In this document: positions 1 through 10,567 of the stretch, piece by piece
Position numbering within the stretch: the stretch's first letter is position 1
Layout: each line of letters opens with the position of its first letter
From: Bacteroidota bacterium
Lineage (GTDB): Bacteria; Bacteroidota; Ignavibacteria; Palsa-1295
Direction of reading: 5' to 3'
Assembly (NCBI GenBank): GCA_021324735.1
Contig: JAJPIO010000009.1
Location: 124,001 to 188,000 of the forward strand
DNA length: 64,000 bases
The notes under the pieces: generated by a model
What the model saw: the letters and a program-made list of their open reading frames with translations, nothing else
What the model was told of the DNA's origin: nothing
The model's database searches: none
Position numbers and translations under genes: made by a program

Positions 1-2712
1 GACGCCACCATAAGCAGTGCTGTAGGTATGCCCGAGAGCTTGTTGATGTGCAAGGTTACGAGCGGCTAACTCGGAAGCATACGCCGGATGGCCGAGAATA
101 AATTCTACCCAGGCGCCCCACGAAAGTATGCAAACGAGCGGGTCCTGAACGTAGCCGGTTACCGTGCATCCATGTTTTTCCTTAACGTATAACTTTAGCA
201 CGGTCTGCAGGTACTCTGCCGCTTTACGAAAATCTCCTTTCGTAACTACATTCTCGATAAGAAGTGTGAACGCGGCTTCTACAAACTGACCATCATCGTT
301 GCGTTCTTTAGCAACTCGCCATAGTTCTTCAGCCAGTGCGATCGATTCTTTATGGTCGGCCCGGACGAGGTAGTATGCCCATAGACTCCAGAGAATAAGT
401 GGGAGCATAGGTGCATCCGGTACGCCGGCGCACAGCTCGCGAGCGCGAGAAAGTGGGCCTGCAACCTCTGGTGCGGAGTACCCGCGCGTCATTAAGAGCG
501 CAATACCGAGTGAAAGCTGTAATGGTAATTCGTATGCTCGAGCGGGAGAATCCGGAGGTAATTGCGCAAGCAATTGAAGGCCTCGCTCATAATCCGCGAT
601 CGCTTCCTGCGAAGCCGATCGGCCACCCGCCTGCTGTCCGGCTCTCAACCATTCAGCGATGGCTTCCGGAAGCATGCCTGCTTCGGTATAATGGATCGCT
701 AACGTTTCCGGCTGGCTTCCTGCAACCTCCGGAAAATCGCGGAGCAACACCGCGTTGATCTCTTTATGAATTTCCTGCCGCCGGCTTTTTAGTTGGGACT
801 CATAGGCTGCGTCCTGAACGAGTGCATGCTTAAAGATATACGTTGCATTTGGTGGCAAGCCCCGTTGATAGATCAACCCCGCCGAAACGAGTTGACTAAG
901 TTCACGCTGGACGACTTGATCGTCCAGCGTAACGACAGCAGAAAGAAGGGGATAGCTAAACTCCCGTCCGATCGTAGCAGCGACCTGCGCTACTAACTTA
1001 CTTGTTGAGAGACGATCGAGGCGTGCCATTAGCGAATCTTTCAGCGTTGCCGGGATTTCGACCTCGTCGATCTTTCCTTCGATCTCATAATGATCGTCAC
1101 CGACGAGAACAAGGTTGCCGCCTTCCAATACGGTTTTCGTTAACTCTTCGATAAAGAGGGGTACACCATCCGTTTTCCGAAGAATTTGTTCTGCGATCGC
1201 TTCTGGTATCTTCTTATGTTCGACCAAGTGATCCACCATCTCGCGTGTCTGTGCTTGCGCGAGACGACTGAGGTTCATAAGCTGGACGTTCGGAAGTCCG
1301 AGCCACGGTGGCTTGAATTCCGGTCGAAACGTAAAGTAGACCATGAGTCGAGCGCTCGGAGCCTGCTGAGCGATAAGCCCTGCAAGTTCGAGTGATGAAG
1401 GATCTGCCCAGTGCAGATCTTCAAAGATAAATAGGGTTGGCTGTTGAGTCGCCCGGTGCATCAGAAGATTGAGCAAAAGCGCCAGCGTCTTTTGGCGCGT
1501 GCTCATCGCAAGCGGATCGAGCGGTTGGTACCGTGGATTTGACGGTAAGGAAAGGATCGGCGCGAGGAGCGGTACATTCTCGGTTAGATCCAATCCGTTC
1601 TGCACCAAAAATCCTTCGAGCTTTGCATATCGTGCATTGGCATCGTCTTCGGGATCGAAAGCGAGCACCGTTTTTTGCAAAAGCTGAGCGACCGGATAGA
1701 ATGCAGTATTCTGATGATACGGAGAACACTCCGTCTCCGTTAGCCAGGCGTCGTGCTCCTTTGTAATATGCAGCTTGATAGCATCAGTGATACGCGATTT
1801 TCCGATACCAGCTTCACCGGAAACGAGTACGGTCTGTCCTTCGCCTTCCACCACGCCATTCCAAAGATCGCGCAGGCGAGCCATTTCGGCATCGCGGCCA
1901 ATCAGTGGCGTTAGTCCGCTTTGGGCGCGCGCCTGCAACCGGGTGCGCGCACCGCTTTCATGCAGGATTCGATAGATGCCGATGGGTTGGGATAATCCTT
2001 TGATCGTTTGTAACCCCAGGTCCTGCTCTTCAAAAAAACCAGAGATAAGGCGATACGTATTGGCGCTGACAATGAGTGTATTCGGCTCGGCCAACGTCAT
2101 GAGGCGGGCGGCAACATTCGGTGTTTCGCCGATGATATCCATTTTTCGTTCGGCATCTGCACCGATCTCGTCGATGACGACAAGACCTGTGTGCACACCG
2201 ATACGAATATCGATCGGGACCATATTGCCTCGCGACGATCGAAAATTTGCAAAGCGGATCGCTTCCAGCATTCCCAGTCCTGCGCGAATGGCCCGCTGTG
2301 CGTCGTCTTCATGTGCGACCGGATACCCAAAATGAACGAGCAGGCCATCGCCAAGATATTTCGCAATGTATCCATCAAAACGCTTGATCACTTTCGAACA
2401 CGCTTCCTGATAGAGCCGCATAAAATCCCTCAACTCCTCCGGGTCGAGCTCTTCGGCAAGTCCTGTCGAGTTTACGACGTCGCAAAACATTACGGTGAGC
2501 TGTCGCCGCTCGCCGGGCGCATGGGAAGAAGCGGAAGATTTCGGAGTGCCTTTTACGCTCGCAAGGGGCTTCCCGCATTCCGAACAGAATTTTGAGCGAG
2601 CACTATTTTCCGAGCCGCATTCGGAACAACGAAGTGAGAGTGAATTGCCACATTCCGGACAGAATTTTGCCGCTTCAGAAACAGACGCGCTACAATGAGG
2701 ACACGTCACCAT
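1..2712 (-). CDS. Adenylate/guanylate cyclase with N-terminal zinc ribbons, AAA ATPase domain and TPR-like C-terminus (truncated by window edge)
   Basis: Absent from the ORF track because it runs off the left edge. Reverse-strand reading gives MVTCPHCSASVSEAAKFCPECGNSLSLRCSECG...ERRQLTVMFCDVVNSTGLAEELDPEELRD...YLGDGLLVHFGYPVAHEDDAQRA...DIIGETPNVAARL...VLVSGEAGIGKSRI (cyclase core plus Walker A). Confidence 0.88.
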   Translation of the reverse strand, partial: MVTCPHCSASVSEAAKFCPECGNSLSLRCSECGSENSARSKFCSECGKPLASVKGTPKSSASSHAPGERRQLTVMFCDVVNSTGLAEELDPEELRDFMRLYQEACSKVIKRFDGYIAKYLGDGLLVHFGYPVAHEDDAQRAIRAGLGMLEAIRFANFRSSRGNMVPIDIRIGVHTGLVVIDEIGADAERKMDIIGETPNVAARLMTLAEPNTLIVSANTYRLISGFFEEQDLGLQTIKGLSQPIGIYRILHESGARTRLQARAQSGLTPLIGRDAEMARLRDLWNGVVEGEGQTVLVSGEAGIGKSRITDAIKLHITKEHDAWLTETECSPYHQNTAFYPVAQLLQKTVLAFDPEDDANARYAKLEGFLVQNGLDLTENVPLLAPILSLPSNPRYQPLDPLAMSTRQKTLALLLNLLMHRATQQPTLFIFEDLHWADPSSLELAGLIAQQAPSARLMVYFTFRPEFKPPWLGLPNVQLMNLSRLAQAQTREMVDHLVEHKKIPEAIAEQILRKTDGVPLFIEELTKTVLEGGNLVLVGDDHYEIEGKIDEVEIPATLKDSLMARLDRLSTSKLVAQVAATIGREFSYPLLSAVVTLDDQVVQRELSQLVSAGLIYQRGLPPNATYIFKHALVQDAAYESQLKSRRQEIHKEINAVLLRDFPEVAGSQPETLAIHYTEAGMLPEAIAEWLRAGQQAGGRSASQEAIADYERGLQLLAQLPPDSPARAYELPLQLSLGIALLMTRGYSAPEVAGPLSRARELCAGVPDAPMLPLILWSLWAYYLVRADHKESIALAEELWRVAKERNDDGQFVEAAFTLLIENVVTKGDFRKAAEYLQTVLKLYVKEKHGCTVTGYVQDPLVCILSWGAWVEFILGHPAYASELAARNLAHQQALGHTYSTAYGGV

Positions 2713-2871
2713 AATGAGTAAAGGGAAATATTAAGGAAAAAAGCGAAGAGGCTACAGCAACAAGCATAATCAATACCTTGACCTTTGAAAAAGTTCGGTT
2801 ATGCTATTATAGCTCGCGAATCGAAGGAAGAACGCTTCTTAAAGCAATTTTATCGCAGTGTTACCGACCCG

Positions 2872-3636
2872 TTACGTACGCAATGCGAGCAGTTTTTGCA
2901 GGTTTACTCGTTCCAGAACGCCCCACTTACTTCTGGCGAATTCCGTATAAAATCGGTGCGGCTCGACAAAAGCGATATTGAAATTTATCCACTCGCCATC
3001 GGTATACTCTTTCCCTAATATTTCCCGATGTTCGTTACGAAGCCGACCGCTCCAATGTGGGAATTGATCGGTGCCAAGATATAAAAGGTCGGCGTCGCAT
3101 AAGGCTTCTGCTATCAGATGAGGTGGCCGTTGGGGTATTTCTGTTGCCATGATCGCACCTTCAATGAGGTGAAGATCGTTTTCATCCAGGTCATTTCGTA
3201 AAAACGCTCGCGCGAGGTTGCAGCTTTCCTGTTCGTGTCCTGAATACGTCACGCAAAATCCAATATCATGCAGCCAGGCACTTATAAGAAGGAGCGTTCG
3301 ATCCCAGTCCTCCATTGTGATACCCACTGCGATACGTGAAGCATTGTGCACCACTTGTTGCGTATGTTCCAAACAATGGTACGAATAGCCAACGGGGAGA
3401 GAATTGATCGTTTCGGTTGCAAAGGCTTCCACCTTGCGGAGCAATTCTTCTGCTCGAGCGGTATCTATAGGTAATGATTTCGCCTTTTCCTGGTACGACG
3501 GACCCTGGGCCGAGTCGTTCAAACGCTCGGTTCGCCCAAGCGCTGAACTCGCTGTTACGCCTGATGGGCCTGAGGCGAGGCGAGCGTCAGATGGTGGCAT
3601 TACTCTGGACTCATTCGTTTTTTTTGGGTCTCTCAT
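2872..3636 (-). CDS. HD-domain phosphohydrolase-like protein
   Basis: YHCLEHTQQVVHNASRIAVG...LLISAWLHDIGFCVTYSGHEQESCNLAR...LCDADLLYLG fits the HD metal-site pattern. The N-terminus overlaps the divergent 3474 ORF, so the start is probably further downstream. Confidence 0.75.
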   Translation of the reverse strand: MRDPKKTNESRVMPPSDARLASGPSGVTASSALGRTERLNDSAQGPSYQEKAKSLPIDTARAEELLRKVEAFATETINSLPVGYSYHCLEHTQQVVHNASRIAVGITMEDWDRTLLLISAWLHDIGFCVTYSGHEQESCNLARAFLRNDLDENDLHLIEGAIMATEIPQRPPHLIAEALCDADLLYLGTDQFPHWSGRLRNEHREILGKEYTDGEWINFNIAFVEPHRFYTEFARSKWGVLERVNLQKLLALRT

Positions 3637-6600
3637 GTGCCTATTTTGTTTCTGCTTCTCTTCCTCTTTTTCTCTCTGCGTATACTATCGATGATCTGCC
3701 ATTAGCATTTATCGCTGCTGCGCTGGTACAATTGGTTATTGGTTATGTGATGGACCGGCTAGAACATTCGATCGGTCTATATCGACTATTAGCTGGAGCA
3801 CTCACACTTGTTATTCTCGCGTCGGGATTATTTCGTATTATTTTATTTAACCATCTGCTATGGCCCATCTTCGGCCTATTTGTTTGGACACAGGCAGTAC
3901 TCTTTATTGCGGATAACGCCTTTTGGGGACTTTCTTCCCAGTTCTTCGATGTCCGACAAGGCAAGCGATTATTTAGCCTGATCGATTCAGGCGCTTTCTT
4001 TGCAAAGATACTTGGATACTTCTCCGTTCCACTATTATTACCGATACTTTCGGTACCCGATCTTATTTGGCTCTCGATCGTTGCAATGGCGATCGCTATC
4101 TATATGCTATATAGGATTCGCAGGGCTTTCCCGAATCCCCATTTACAAAGCGAACATCAGCCATTCCATCGCAAAAGAACGAAGGGCCCTTCCACCCATT
4201 TATCACACGCTCATCATCACGAATTTCCGAAGATCTCCATACAAGAGATCGTTCGTCATAAGTATATTATTAGTGTAGCAGCGACTGCATTTCTCGCGCT
4301 GATCGCTATTACCTCCATTAACTATGGATTTCTACGCGAGATCGATCAGAAGTTTGCGCAGACCACGCAAGTCGCATATTTTATCGGTATTTTCTTTGGC
4401 GTCGCCAAATTAATAAGCTTGATAGTGAAGGTGGGCGTTGCTGGGAAATTGTTCGATCGATTTGGCCTGGCTCGAATTAGTATTCTCTTGCCTATCGCAC
4501 TCTTTGCTATTACCGTGATAGGCCTCATACTAAATACGGTATCGCAGACAGCCGCCGTAATGATCTGGGCCTTTAGTGCTAATATGCTCCTGGTTGAAAT
4601 GTGGTCGGAGACGATACACATGCCGGTGATGACGATAGCACTTCAGCCACTTCCATACCGTGAACGAACGATCGGTCATCGAGTCATCGATAATATTGTT
4701 GAACCGGTTGCATTGGGAATGGCGGGCGCTTTATTGTATCTGCTTGCCGTCTTTATTGGATTTTCCCTGTATGAGATAAGCCTTATCATGCTGGGAATAT
4801 TGGTATTGTGGTCCGTTGCGATTTTAGCGTTTGGGCGTGAATACCTTCAGGCGCTTTCCAGCGCACTCAAGCACCGCCGCTTGCAATCCTCCGATCTCAT
4901 ATGGGACCATGCAACGCGATCGCTCATTCAGTCTAAGCTCGAGAGTGGTCATAGAATGGAAATGGAACACGCATTGCGCGTTATTCCTAAAACCGAAAAT
5001 GCATTATTCGCTCAAGTCCTGCCGTTGATCTTATTTTCTATCGATGAAAAAAAGAGAGCAATTCTTGCTCCTATCGCCCTGGAGCGGATCGAGGAATTTA
5101 GGTTCTCGAAAGAAGAAAAGAGGCAGGTGGTCTCTTTACTCGAGCGCCTCCTGGATGATCGCACGACTTCCACTAATATTCTAAGTCGGGCCCTCCGTGC
5201 ATTGATCTATCTCAACGATGAAGCGAAGATAGAACATTTTGAGCGATGGTTCGAAGATGAGGGCCCTGAAGTACGGGAAGGACTGTTAAGCGGTTTAATA
5301 CGGTATCGCGGGGTTGAAGGGGCGCTTATTGCTGATAAATACCTTCAGCCCATGGCGCACAGTGCCGATAGTCACCAACGCATTCAAGCGGCGAGGATAA
5401 TTGGTCATGCCGGTGTCTCGGATTACTATCTTCCGCTGTTACTACTATTGAGGGATGACCAGGCAGAGGTTCGTATCGCGGCGGCTCAGGCGGCAGTACA
5501 AGTTGCTCATCCTGCTCTCATTGAGCCACTTTTGCAGCAATATCTTCTTACATCTCAATCACAAGAGCTGTTTGCAGCCATTGAAAATGCGCTTCGGCAT
5601 ATTGGCGCACCAGTGTTCCCGCATATCATTCACCATATTGAGAGCGGCGCCTTCGACCATTCGAGATTAAATCGGCTTACGCGATTATTGGGCGCCTGGT
5701 GTATTTCAAAGGATACTGATCTACGGGAGCAGGCGACCCGGTTGCTTCTTGATTTCTTATCCTGGCCGAATAAACATCGCCGCGTGTTGTCAAATCTTCG
5801 GCTTGCCGCATTACACGCGTTATTCGAGAGCAATATTCATATTCCGGAGTCGGCTGAGATACATAAAACGATCGATGACGAGCTGAATCGTGCGCAATTA
5901 CTCATAGGGTTAGCGACCCTGCTCGAACGGTCTTCTGTGGTACGAGATAACTCGGAAATTGGGACGATCGCTTTTGTTTTAATTCGGAGCACGATTGCGT
6001 ATGAGATAAATCAGAGTGTCCATCGGGTCCTGCTATTATTGTCGCTTGTGTATGACCGTCAAACGATCGTTCGCGTGCGTGATAGTTTTATATCAGGAAG
6101 TGAGGTCCATTGGGCAAACGCGATAGAAGCCTTGGATCACCTGCTTCCCACTGCCCACTCAAAACCTGTGGTTCTGCTCATCGAAGCAAGCCTCGTACTT
6201 TCTGGTAAGCGGGTTGAATCCGGTGGCATTGATGAACTCGTTGTGAATGCCTGGACAGAAGAAGCGCCGATTCAACAAGTATTATCATCGATCATTAGTG
6301 ATGAGAACAAATTTTACGAACCCTGGTCACTTGCAACAATTATTAATTATGCCGGATTAAACTACTGGAGCGAATGCTCTCGAGCCATCGCGGATTCCGC
6401 ACAGCGGGATGATCTTGTTGGGGAAGTATCAACGGTGTTTCTCGCTGTTCGTGGACAAGCCTTGCTTCAACGTTCCGAAGGCGCTCCCATAGAACAGCTT
6501 AATAAGGGAGCCAACGTCCCGGCTTCGCTATTCATAAAATTTTACGAAATTGAAAATCATCCTATGTTTATCATTTTTGAACGGGTCTTTTTACTCAAGA

Positions 6601-7016
6601 CCGTAGACCTGTTTCGAGATACACCCGATCCTGTGCTCGCTCATGTTGCTCAAGCGATGGAGGAAGTGCACGTGGCTCCAGGGACGCGCATTATGGAAAA
6701 GGGAGAGCTTGGAAATTGCCTCTATATTATCGTACAAGGACGCGTAAGTGTAAAGGATGGAGACCATGTCCTTGCGGAGCTTGGTGCAAGGGAAGTAGTT
6801 GGCGAGCTAGCGCTCCTCGATCCAGAGCCGCGTTCTGCTTCGGTGTATGCTCTTGAAGAGACGACGCTGCTTAAACTAAATTGGGAGACATTCTACGATC
6901 TTATGATCGATAACGTCGATCTGGCTCGTGGTGCTATCACCATGTTGTGTCGAAGACTTAGAAATCAGAATGGGGAGATGATCAAGCTGCAAGCAATGCT
7001 TGCAGTAGGGCGTTAA
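3474..7016 (+). CDS. Multi-pass transporter (MFS / nucleotide-translocase-like) fused to HEAT-like repeats and a C-terminal cyclic-nucleotide-binding domain
   Basis: N-terminal hydrophobic segments (VALLWTHSFFLGLSCAYFVSASLPLFL...); repeat-rich middle (AARIIGHAGVSDYYLPLLLLLRDDQAEVRIAAAQAAVQVAHPALIEPLL); C-terminal cNMP motif (GTRIMEKGELGNCLYIIVQGRVSVKDGDHVLAELGAREVVGELALLDPEPRSASVYALEETTLLKL). Start uncertain. Confidence 0.82.
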   Translation: MISPFPGTTDPGPSRSNARFAQALNSLLRLMGLRRGERQMVALLWTHSFFLGLSCAYFVSASLPLFLSAYTIDDLPLAFIAAALVQLVIGYVMDRLEHSIGLYRLLAGALTLVILASGLFRIILFNHLLWPIFGLFVWTQAVLFIADNAFWGLSSQFFDVRQGKRLFSLIDSGAFFAKILGYFSVPLLLPILSVPDLIWLSIVAMAIAIYMLYRIRRAFPNPHLQSEHQPFHRKRTKGPSTHLSHAHHHEFPKISIQEIVRHKYIISVAATAFLALIAITSINYGFLREIDQKFAQTTQVAYFIGIFFGVAKLISLIVKVGVAGKLFDRFGLARISILLPIALFAITVIGLILNTVSQTAAVMIWAFSANMLLVEMWSETIHMPVMTIALQPLPYRERTIGHRVIDNIVEPVALGMAGALLYLLAVFIGFSLYEISLIMLGILVLWSVAILAFGREYLQALSSALKHRRLQSSDLIWDHATRSLIQSKLESGHRMEMEHALRVIPKTENALFAQVLPLILFSIDEKKRAILAPIALERIEEFRFSKEEKRQVVSLLERLLDDRTTSTNILSRALRALIYLNDEAKIEHFERWFEDEGPEVREGLLSGLIRYRGVEGALIADKYLQPMAHSADSHQRIQAARIIGHAGVSDYYLPLLLLLRDDQAEVRIAAAQAAVQVAHPALIEPLLQQYLLTSQSQELFAAIENALRHIGAPVFPHIIHHIESGAFDHSRLNRLTRLLGAWCISKDTDLREQATRLLLDFLSWPNKHRRVLSNLRLAALHALFESNIHIPESAEIHKTIDDELNRAQLLIGLATLLERSSVVRDNSEIGTIAFVLIRSTIAYEINQSVHRVLLLLSLVYDRQTIVRVRDSFISGSEVHWANAIEALDHLLPTAHSKPVVLLIEASLVLSGKRVESGGIDELVVNAWTEEAPIQQVLSSIISDENKFYEPWSLATIINYAGLNYWSECSRAIADSAQRDDLVGEVSTVFLAVRGQALLQRSEGAPIEQLNKGANVPASLFIKFYEIENHPMFIIFERVFLLKTVDLFRDTPDPVLAHVAQAMEEVHVAPGTRIMEKGELGNCLYIIVQGRVSVKDGDHVLAELGAREVVGELALLDPEPRSASVYALEETTLLKLNWETFYDLMIDNVDLARGAITMLCRRLRNQNGEMIKLQAMLAVGR

Positions 7017-7207
7017 GGCTTTTGGTAGTCGGAATAATATTGTTAATGTTGAGGGAAGAAAACCCACTGTGAAATTAGTAGATATGCTTATGCTAAGCCG
7101 TGTCACATGCATGATTTGACCAGTCCGAACTTATAAGAAAGATGACGTTGGTTGAAGTGTGTTGAGTTCTCGCGAGTGTGCAAATGCACGAAAGGAATTT
7201 TTTCGCT

Positions 7208-10200
7208 CTATTTCTCAATCACAATACGCTTCGTTACATAGTATTTGCCTTGTGACAGCCGGAGATAATAAAGGCTACTCGGTAGACTGTGAACATCCAA
7301 CGGAATCCCTCGAACATCCTCCACCCTTACCGATATATCACCAAGCACATCAAATAACTCTCCTTGAACTGGATCAGGTGTCTGCGAAAGTCGAACAATG
7401 ATCTCGTTTTTTGCAGGGTTCGGTGTTATACTCAGCACCTCAAAGGGTCGCTTACCAATTACGTGCGAAATTAATGGATCAGCGCAAGCTGGCAGGTATG
7501 TAAAGGGAATATGTGCGGCGTTCGAGTCGAGTCCGAAGCACTGAGACGAGGAAGCATTGCAGGCAACATTCGACAGCGAAATGTTGGTCGCCATCGTATC
7601 GGTGAGGTACGTTCGGCCGGTTACAAGAACCAGTTGCGTTTCGGAAGTGGGTGCAAAACTGGGTGGTACACTTACGGTGATGTTCGCGCCCTTTCGGTCA
7701 ACGCTTATGATCGAAGCCACCGCGCCAGCGATGCTCGTACTAACGGACTCGGGCGTACAGAGATCGGTATTCAGGTTCAATCGGAATGTAAAGGACTGAA
7801 GCCCGATCGATTGAATGCTACTGGTTGAACCAACTCCTGATACATACACCGGGATTGTGGCGGCCTGCTGATCCCTCTCGCTTAGTGCGCCCGGTTTCAG
7901 ATAGAGCGATAATCGTGGAGGCGCGGAGGCCGTAGCAGAAAGCGTAACCGTCGTATCGTGCTGGACGCCATCCTCATCATGATAATAGAAGTGGACTATG
8001 CTGGTATTGGTACCGGCTGTCTGCGGAGTATAGAGGATCGTGGCGATTGCGGAGGTGCCGGTCGAAACGCTATCCCCACCAACCGGACCGCGAACGGTAA
8101 ACGGCGCGGTAATACCCGTGATGGAATCAACTACGATCGACTTGCACGAGCCATTCGTGAGCGAGATGCTGGCCGAGTCCTGCGTACACGAAGCGATTGC
8201 GTTGGGAGTGATTGTAGTGCTAGAGAGCGTAACCGAAACGCGGTCGGCCACACCGGTGCCGGAGATCGGCACCTTCACCATGCCGGCGTTCGTCAGGATC
8301 ACGAGCGTATCCGAGAAGGAGCCAAGCGATCGAGGTGTAAAGGAGACTTCCACCGTATCACCCTGACCGGCCTGTATCGCGACATCCGGTTGCTTAGTGA
8401 TCGCAAAGACGCCGTTAGAGACCAGGCCGCAATTCACGCTACGCAACGAGTCGCAGCCGGTGTTAAGGATGGCAACGGGTAACGTCACTCCGGCACAGGT
8501 CGATACAGGGCCGAACGCCAACGAAGGAGGTACCGAAACCGCTGGAATACCATGATCTACATTCACCGGAATGGAGATGATCGTGTCAAATGGGGTCGAC
8601 TGCCCACGCTCGACGATATGCAGGTGAGCTATCACACGCAACGTGTCATTACCAGGTAACTGCGGTGTGAAATAAACGGTGATAGAATCTCGCGAACTTT
8701 GAACGAATGTTCGAGGAAGAGGCGACTGAATCGTTAGGCCGGATGGCAATGTTAGAGAATCCAGAGAGAGAATACTGCAGGTAGTGTTATCAAGATATAC
8801 ATTCGCCTGGGACGAATCACACATGCGAGTCGAGATCGATTGTGATAGGACTACAAATGAGCGTGTATTGGCATCGCCACGACCCACAATTGATACAGAA
8901 TCGCGGTGCTGTTTTCCATCGATCGTTGAATAAATATAAATGGTGGCTCGTTCGAACCCCACTATAGAGGGTTTAAAAGATATAGGTTGATGTGTTGAAT
9001 CACCATTCTTTAAAAATAGACTTTGAATTGACGAAAATGTAAAATCGGTATCTGAACCATTCCAGATGGAAAGAACCGTACTATCGAGCATAATGCTACC
9101 GCAGCCAGAGTAACTAAGCTTAATCGAATCTCTAATACTGACTGGATGACATAGTGACTGCGAGCCGAAGTCAAGCGTTCTTTTCTGAAGATTCACTGTG
9201 CCAGCCTCGGTTGGTACTGAAATGTGATAAGTTATTATAGTATCCCATAAGTGGCCTCGAAAGAGAAACTGATATTTGAACTGGCAGCTATCCTGGCCAA
9301 GATGCGATGCAAAGAAACGAAGGGGAATTTGTACAAAATCTCCCTGCTCAATGGTTTTAGGCAGAGTAAAGTCTGATAAAATCGCAATTAAAGAATCCGA
9401 GGAAGTTACACCTAGAAGAGTAACCGAATCACATTCTGGGGCGAGCACAAGAGAAATTGTATCCAGGTCAGCGCATGAGGAATTGAAAACAATATTATCG
9501 CCAAAAACTTTGGGCTGCAAATTGCGAATTAGACACCACAATTGTGACATCATTCCTGAGGAGTCATAGCCCGTTACATATATGTAATTTTCTTTGACAA
9601 AGAACTTGGAATCCAGACTGCCCGCCGGACCCCCGAGATCAGTCCATGAATGTCCCAGGTTAGAACTGACACGAACACCGTAGCCCGAATATTCCTGACC
9701 TTGTTCGTAGATTAAGTTGCAATCCCCTATACCCAGCGTACCAGTTGATCCGCCGGAGTTTGGATATGCTAACCATGTTATTCCGCCGTCATCAGAACGA
9801 TATATGGAATCTCGTAAATCGCCGTTCGCTAAAATGGTGGTTGAGTGCGGAATAATGATTGGCGACCAGGAATGTCCGGCAAATTTAGTTAAGGCCCATG
9901 TCTTTCCGCCATCACTGCTTCGTTGCCAGGAAGCATTGGCAGTACTATTTCCATTATCGGTTATAAGAATGCCAATGAGGCCATCAAACGTGGCGCCAGT
10001 ATTTGCCGAATACTGCGGACCTTGGGATGACCACGTTAACCCGCCATCTGTTGAATGCAGCAAGTCGGGAGCCGTCAAAAACCACGAGGTAACGAATAGA
10101 TCGCCAGTAATTGGGTTTCTTGCAATCTGATTAAATCGGAAGCCGGTAGAAGGATAGGTTTGTGGATTAAGAGCAGTCCAACTCCAGTTTAAGCCACCAT

Positions 10201-10519
10201 CTGACGTGACCATAACGCCATCACTGGCTAATGCCCATCCATGCAACGAATCTGCGAATGCAAAATCATAAGGAAAGCTTGGTTCATTCGTGCTGGACCA
10301 TGTTAAACCACCGTCCGTAGTACGATATCCTCCCGATACAAAACCGATACGAGGTGGTCCAGGTAAATCGATGAAATATGGATTGACTACAGGTTGATTA
10401 AAACTTGAAAGAAGTTTCCATTCACCCACCTGTGAATGAAGAGGGAGGAAGGGAGCACAGGTAATAATGGCAAAGCAGAGGCGTGGAAGAATAAACTCAA
10501 TAACTATGTTGCTTTGCAT
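7208..10519 (-). CDS. Secreted BNR/choice-of-anchor-D-type repeat protein with T9SS-like C-terminal sorting tail
   Basis: Part of ORF 7208..10564; MQSNIVIEFILPRLCFAIITCAPF at 10519 is the likely start. BNR-like W...TSDGGLNW repeats, several Ig-like repeats (LAFGPVSTCAGVTLPVAILNTGC...), tail ITPNPAKNEIIVRLS...SSLYYLRLSQGKYYVTKRIVIEK. Confidence 0.75.
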   Translation of the reverse strand: MQSNIVIEFILPRLCFAIITCAPFLPLHSQVGEWKLLSSFNQPVVNPYFIDLPGPPRIGFVSGGYRTTDGGLTWSSTNEPSFPYDFAFADSLHGWALASDGVMVTSDGGLNWSWTALNPQTYPSTGFRFNQIARNPITGDLFVTSWFLTAPDLLHSTDGGLTWSSQGPQYSANTGATFDGLIGILITDNGNSTANASWQRSSDGGKTWALTKFAGHSWSPIIIPHSTTILANGDLRDSIYRSDDGGITWLAYPNSGGSTGTLGIGDCNLIYEQGQEYSGYGVRVSSNLGHSWTDLGGPAGSLDSKFFVKENYIYVTGYDSSGMMSQLWCLIRNLQPKVFGDNIVFNSSCADLDTISLVLAPECDSVTLLGVTSSDSLIAILSDFTLPKTIEQGDFVQIPLRFFASHLGQDSCQFKYQFLFRGHLWDTIITYHISVPTEAGTVNLQKRTLDFGSQSLCHPVSIRDSIKLSYSGCGSIMLDSTVLSIWNGSDTDFTFSSIQSLFLKNGDSTHQPISFKPSIVGFERATIYIYSTIDGKQHRDSVSIVGRGDANTRSFVVLSQSISTRMCDSSQANVYLDNTTCSILSLDSLTLPSGLTIQSPLPRTFVQSSRDSITVYFTPQLPGNDTLRVIAHLHIVERGQSTPFDTIISIPVNVDHGIPAVSVPPSLAFGPVSTCAGVTLPVAILNTGCDSLRSVNCGLVSNGVFAITKQPDVAIQAGQGDTVEVSFTPRSLGSFSDTLVILTNAGMVKVPISGTGVADRVSVTLSSTTITPNAIASCTQDSASISLTNGSCKSIVVDSITGITAPFTVRGPVGGDSVSTGTSAIATILYTPQTAGTNTSIVHFYYHDEDGVQHDTTVTLSATASAPPRLSLYLKPGALSERDQQAATIPVYVSGVGSTSSIQSIGLQSFTFRLNLNTDLCTPESVSTSIAGAVASIISVDRKGANITVSVPPSFAPTSETQLVLVTGRTYLTDTMATNISLSNVACNASSSQCFGLDSNAAHIPFTYLPACADPLISHVIGKRPFEVLSITPNPAKNEIIVRLSQTPDPVQGELFDVLGDISVRVEDVRGIPLDVHSLPSSLYYLRLSQGKYYVTKRIVIEK

Positions 10520-10527
10520 CACCGAGA

Positions 10528-10560
10528 ACAAGGGCCCTTCTCCAAGAGAAGAGCCCTTTA
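10528..10560 (-). terminator. Rho-independent terminator-like hairpin between the two secreted-protein genes
   Basis: aagggcccttctc-caaga-gagaagagccctt: 13-nt arms with one mismatch, just downstream of the 10568 stop on the minus strand. Confidence 0.55.
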
Positions 10561-10567
10561 TCAATTA

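Noticed and set aside
1469-2595. Several plus-strand ORFs of 60-134 aa
   Set aside because: Shadow ORFs opposite the truncated cyclase gene that the ORF track omitted.
7958-8482. 174-aa plus-strand ORF
   Set aside because: Antisense to the 1118-aa secreted protein; composition (Arg/Asp-rich) is typical of a shadow ORF.
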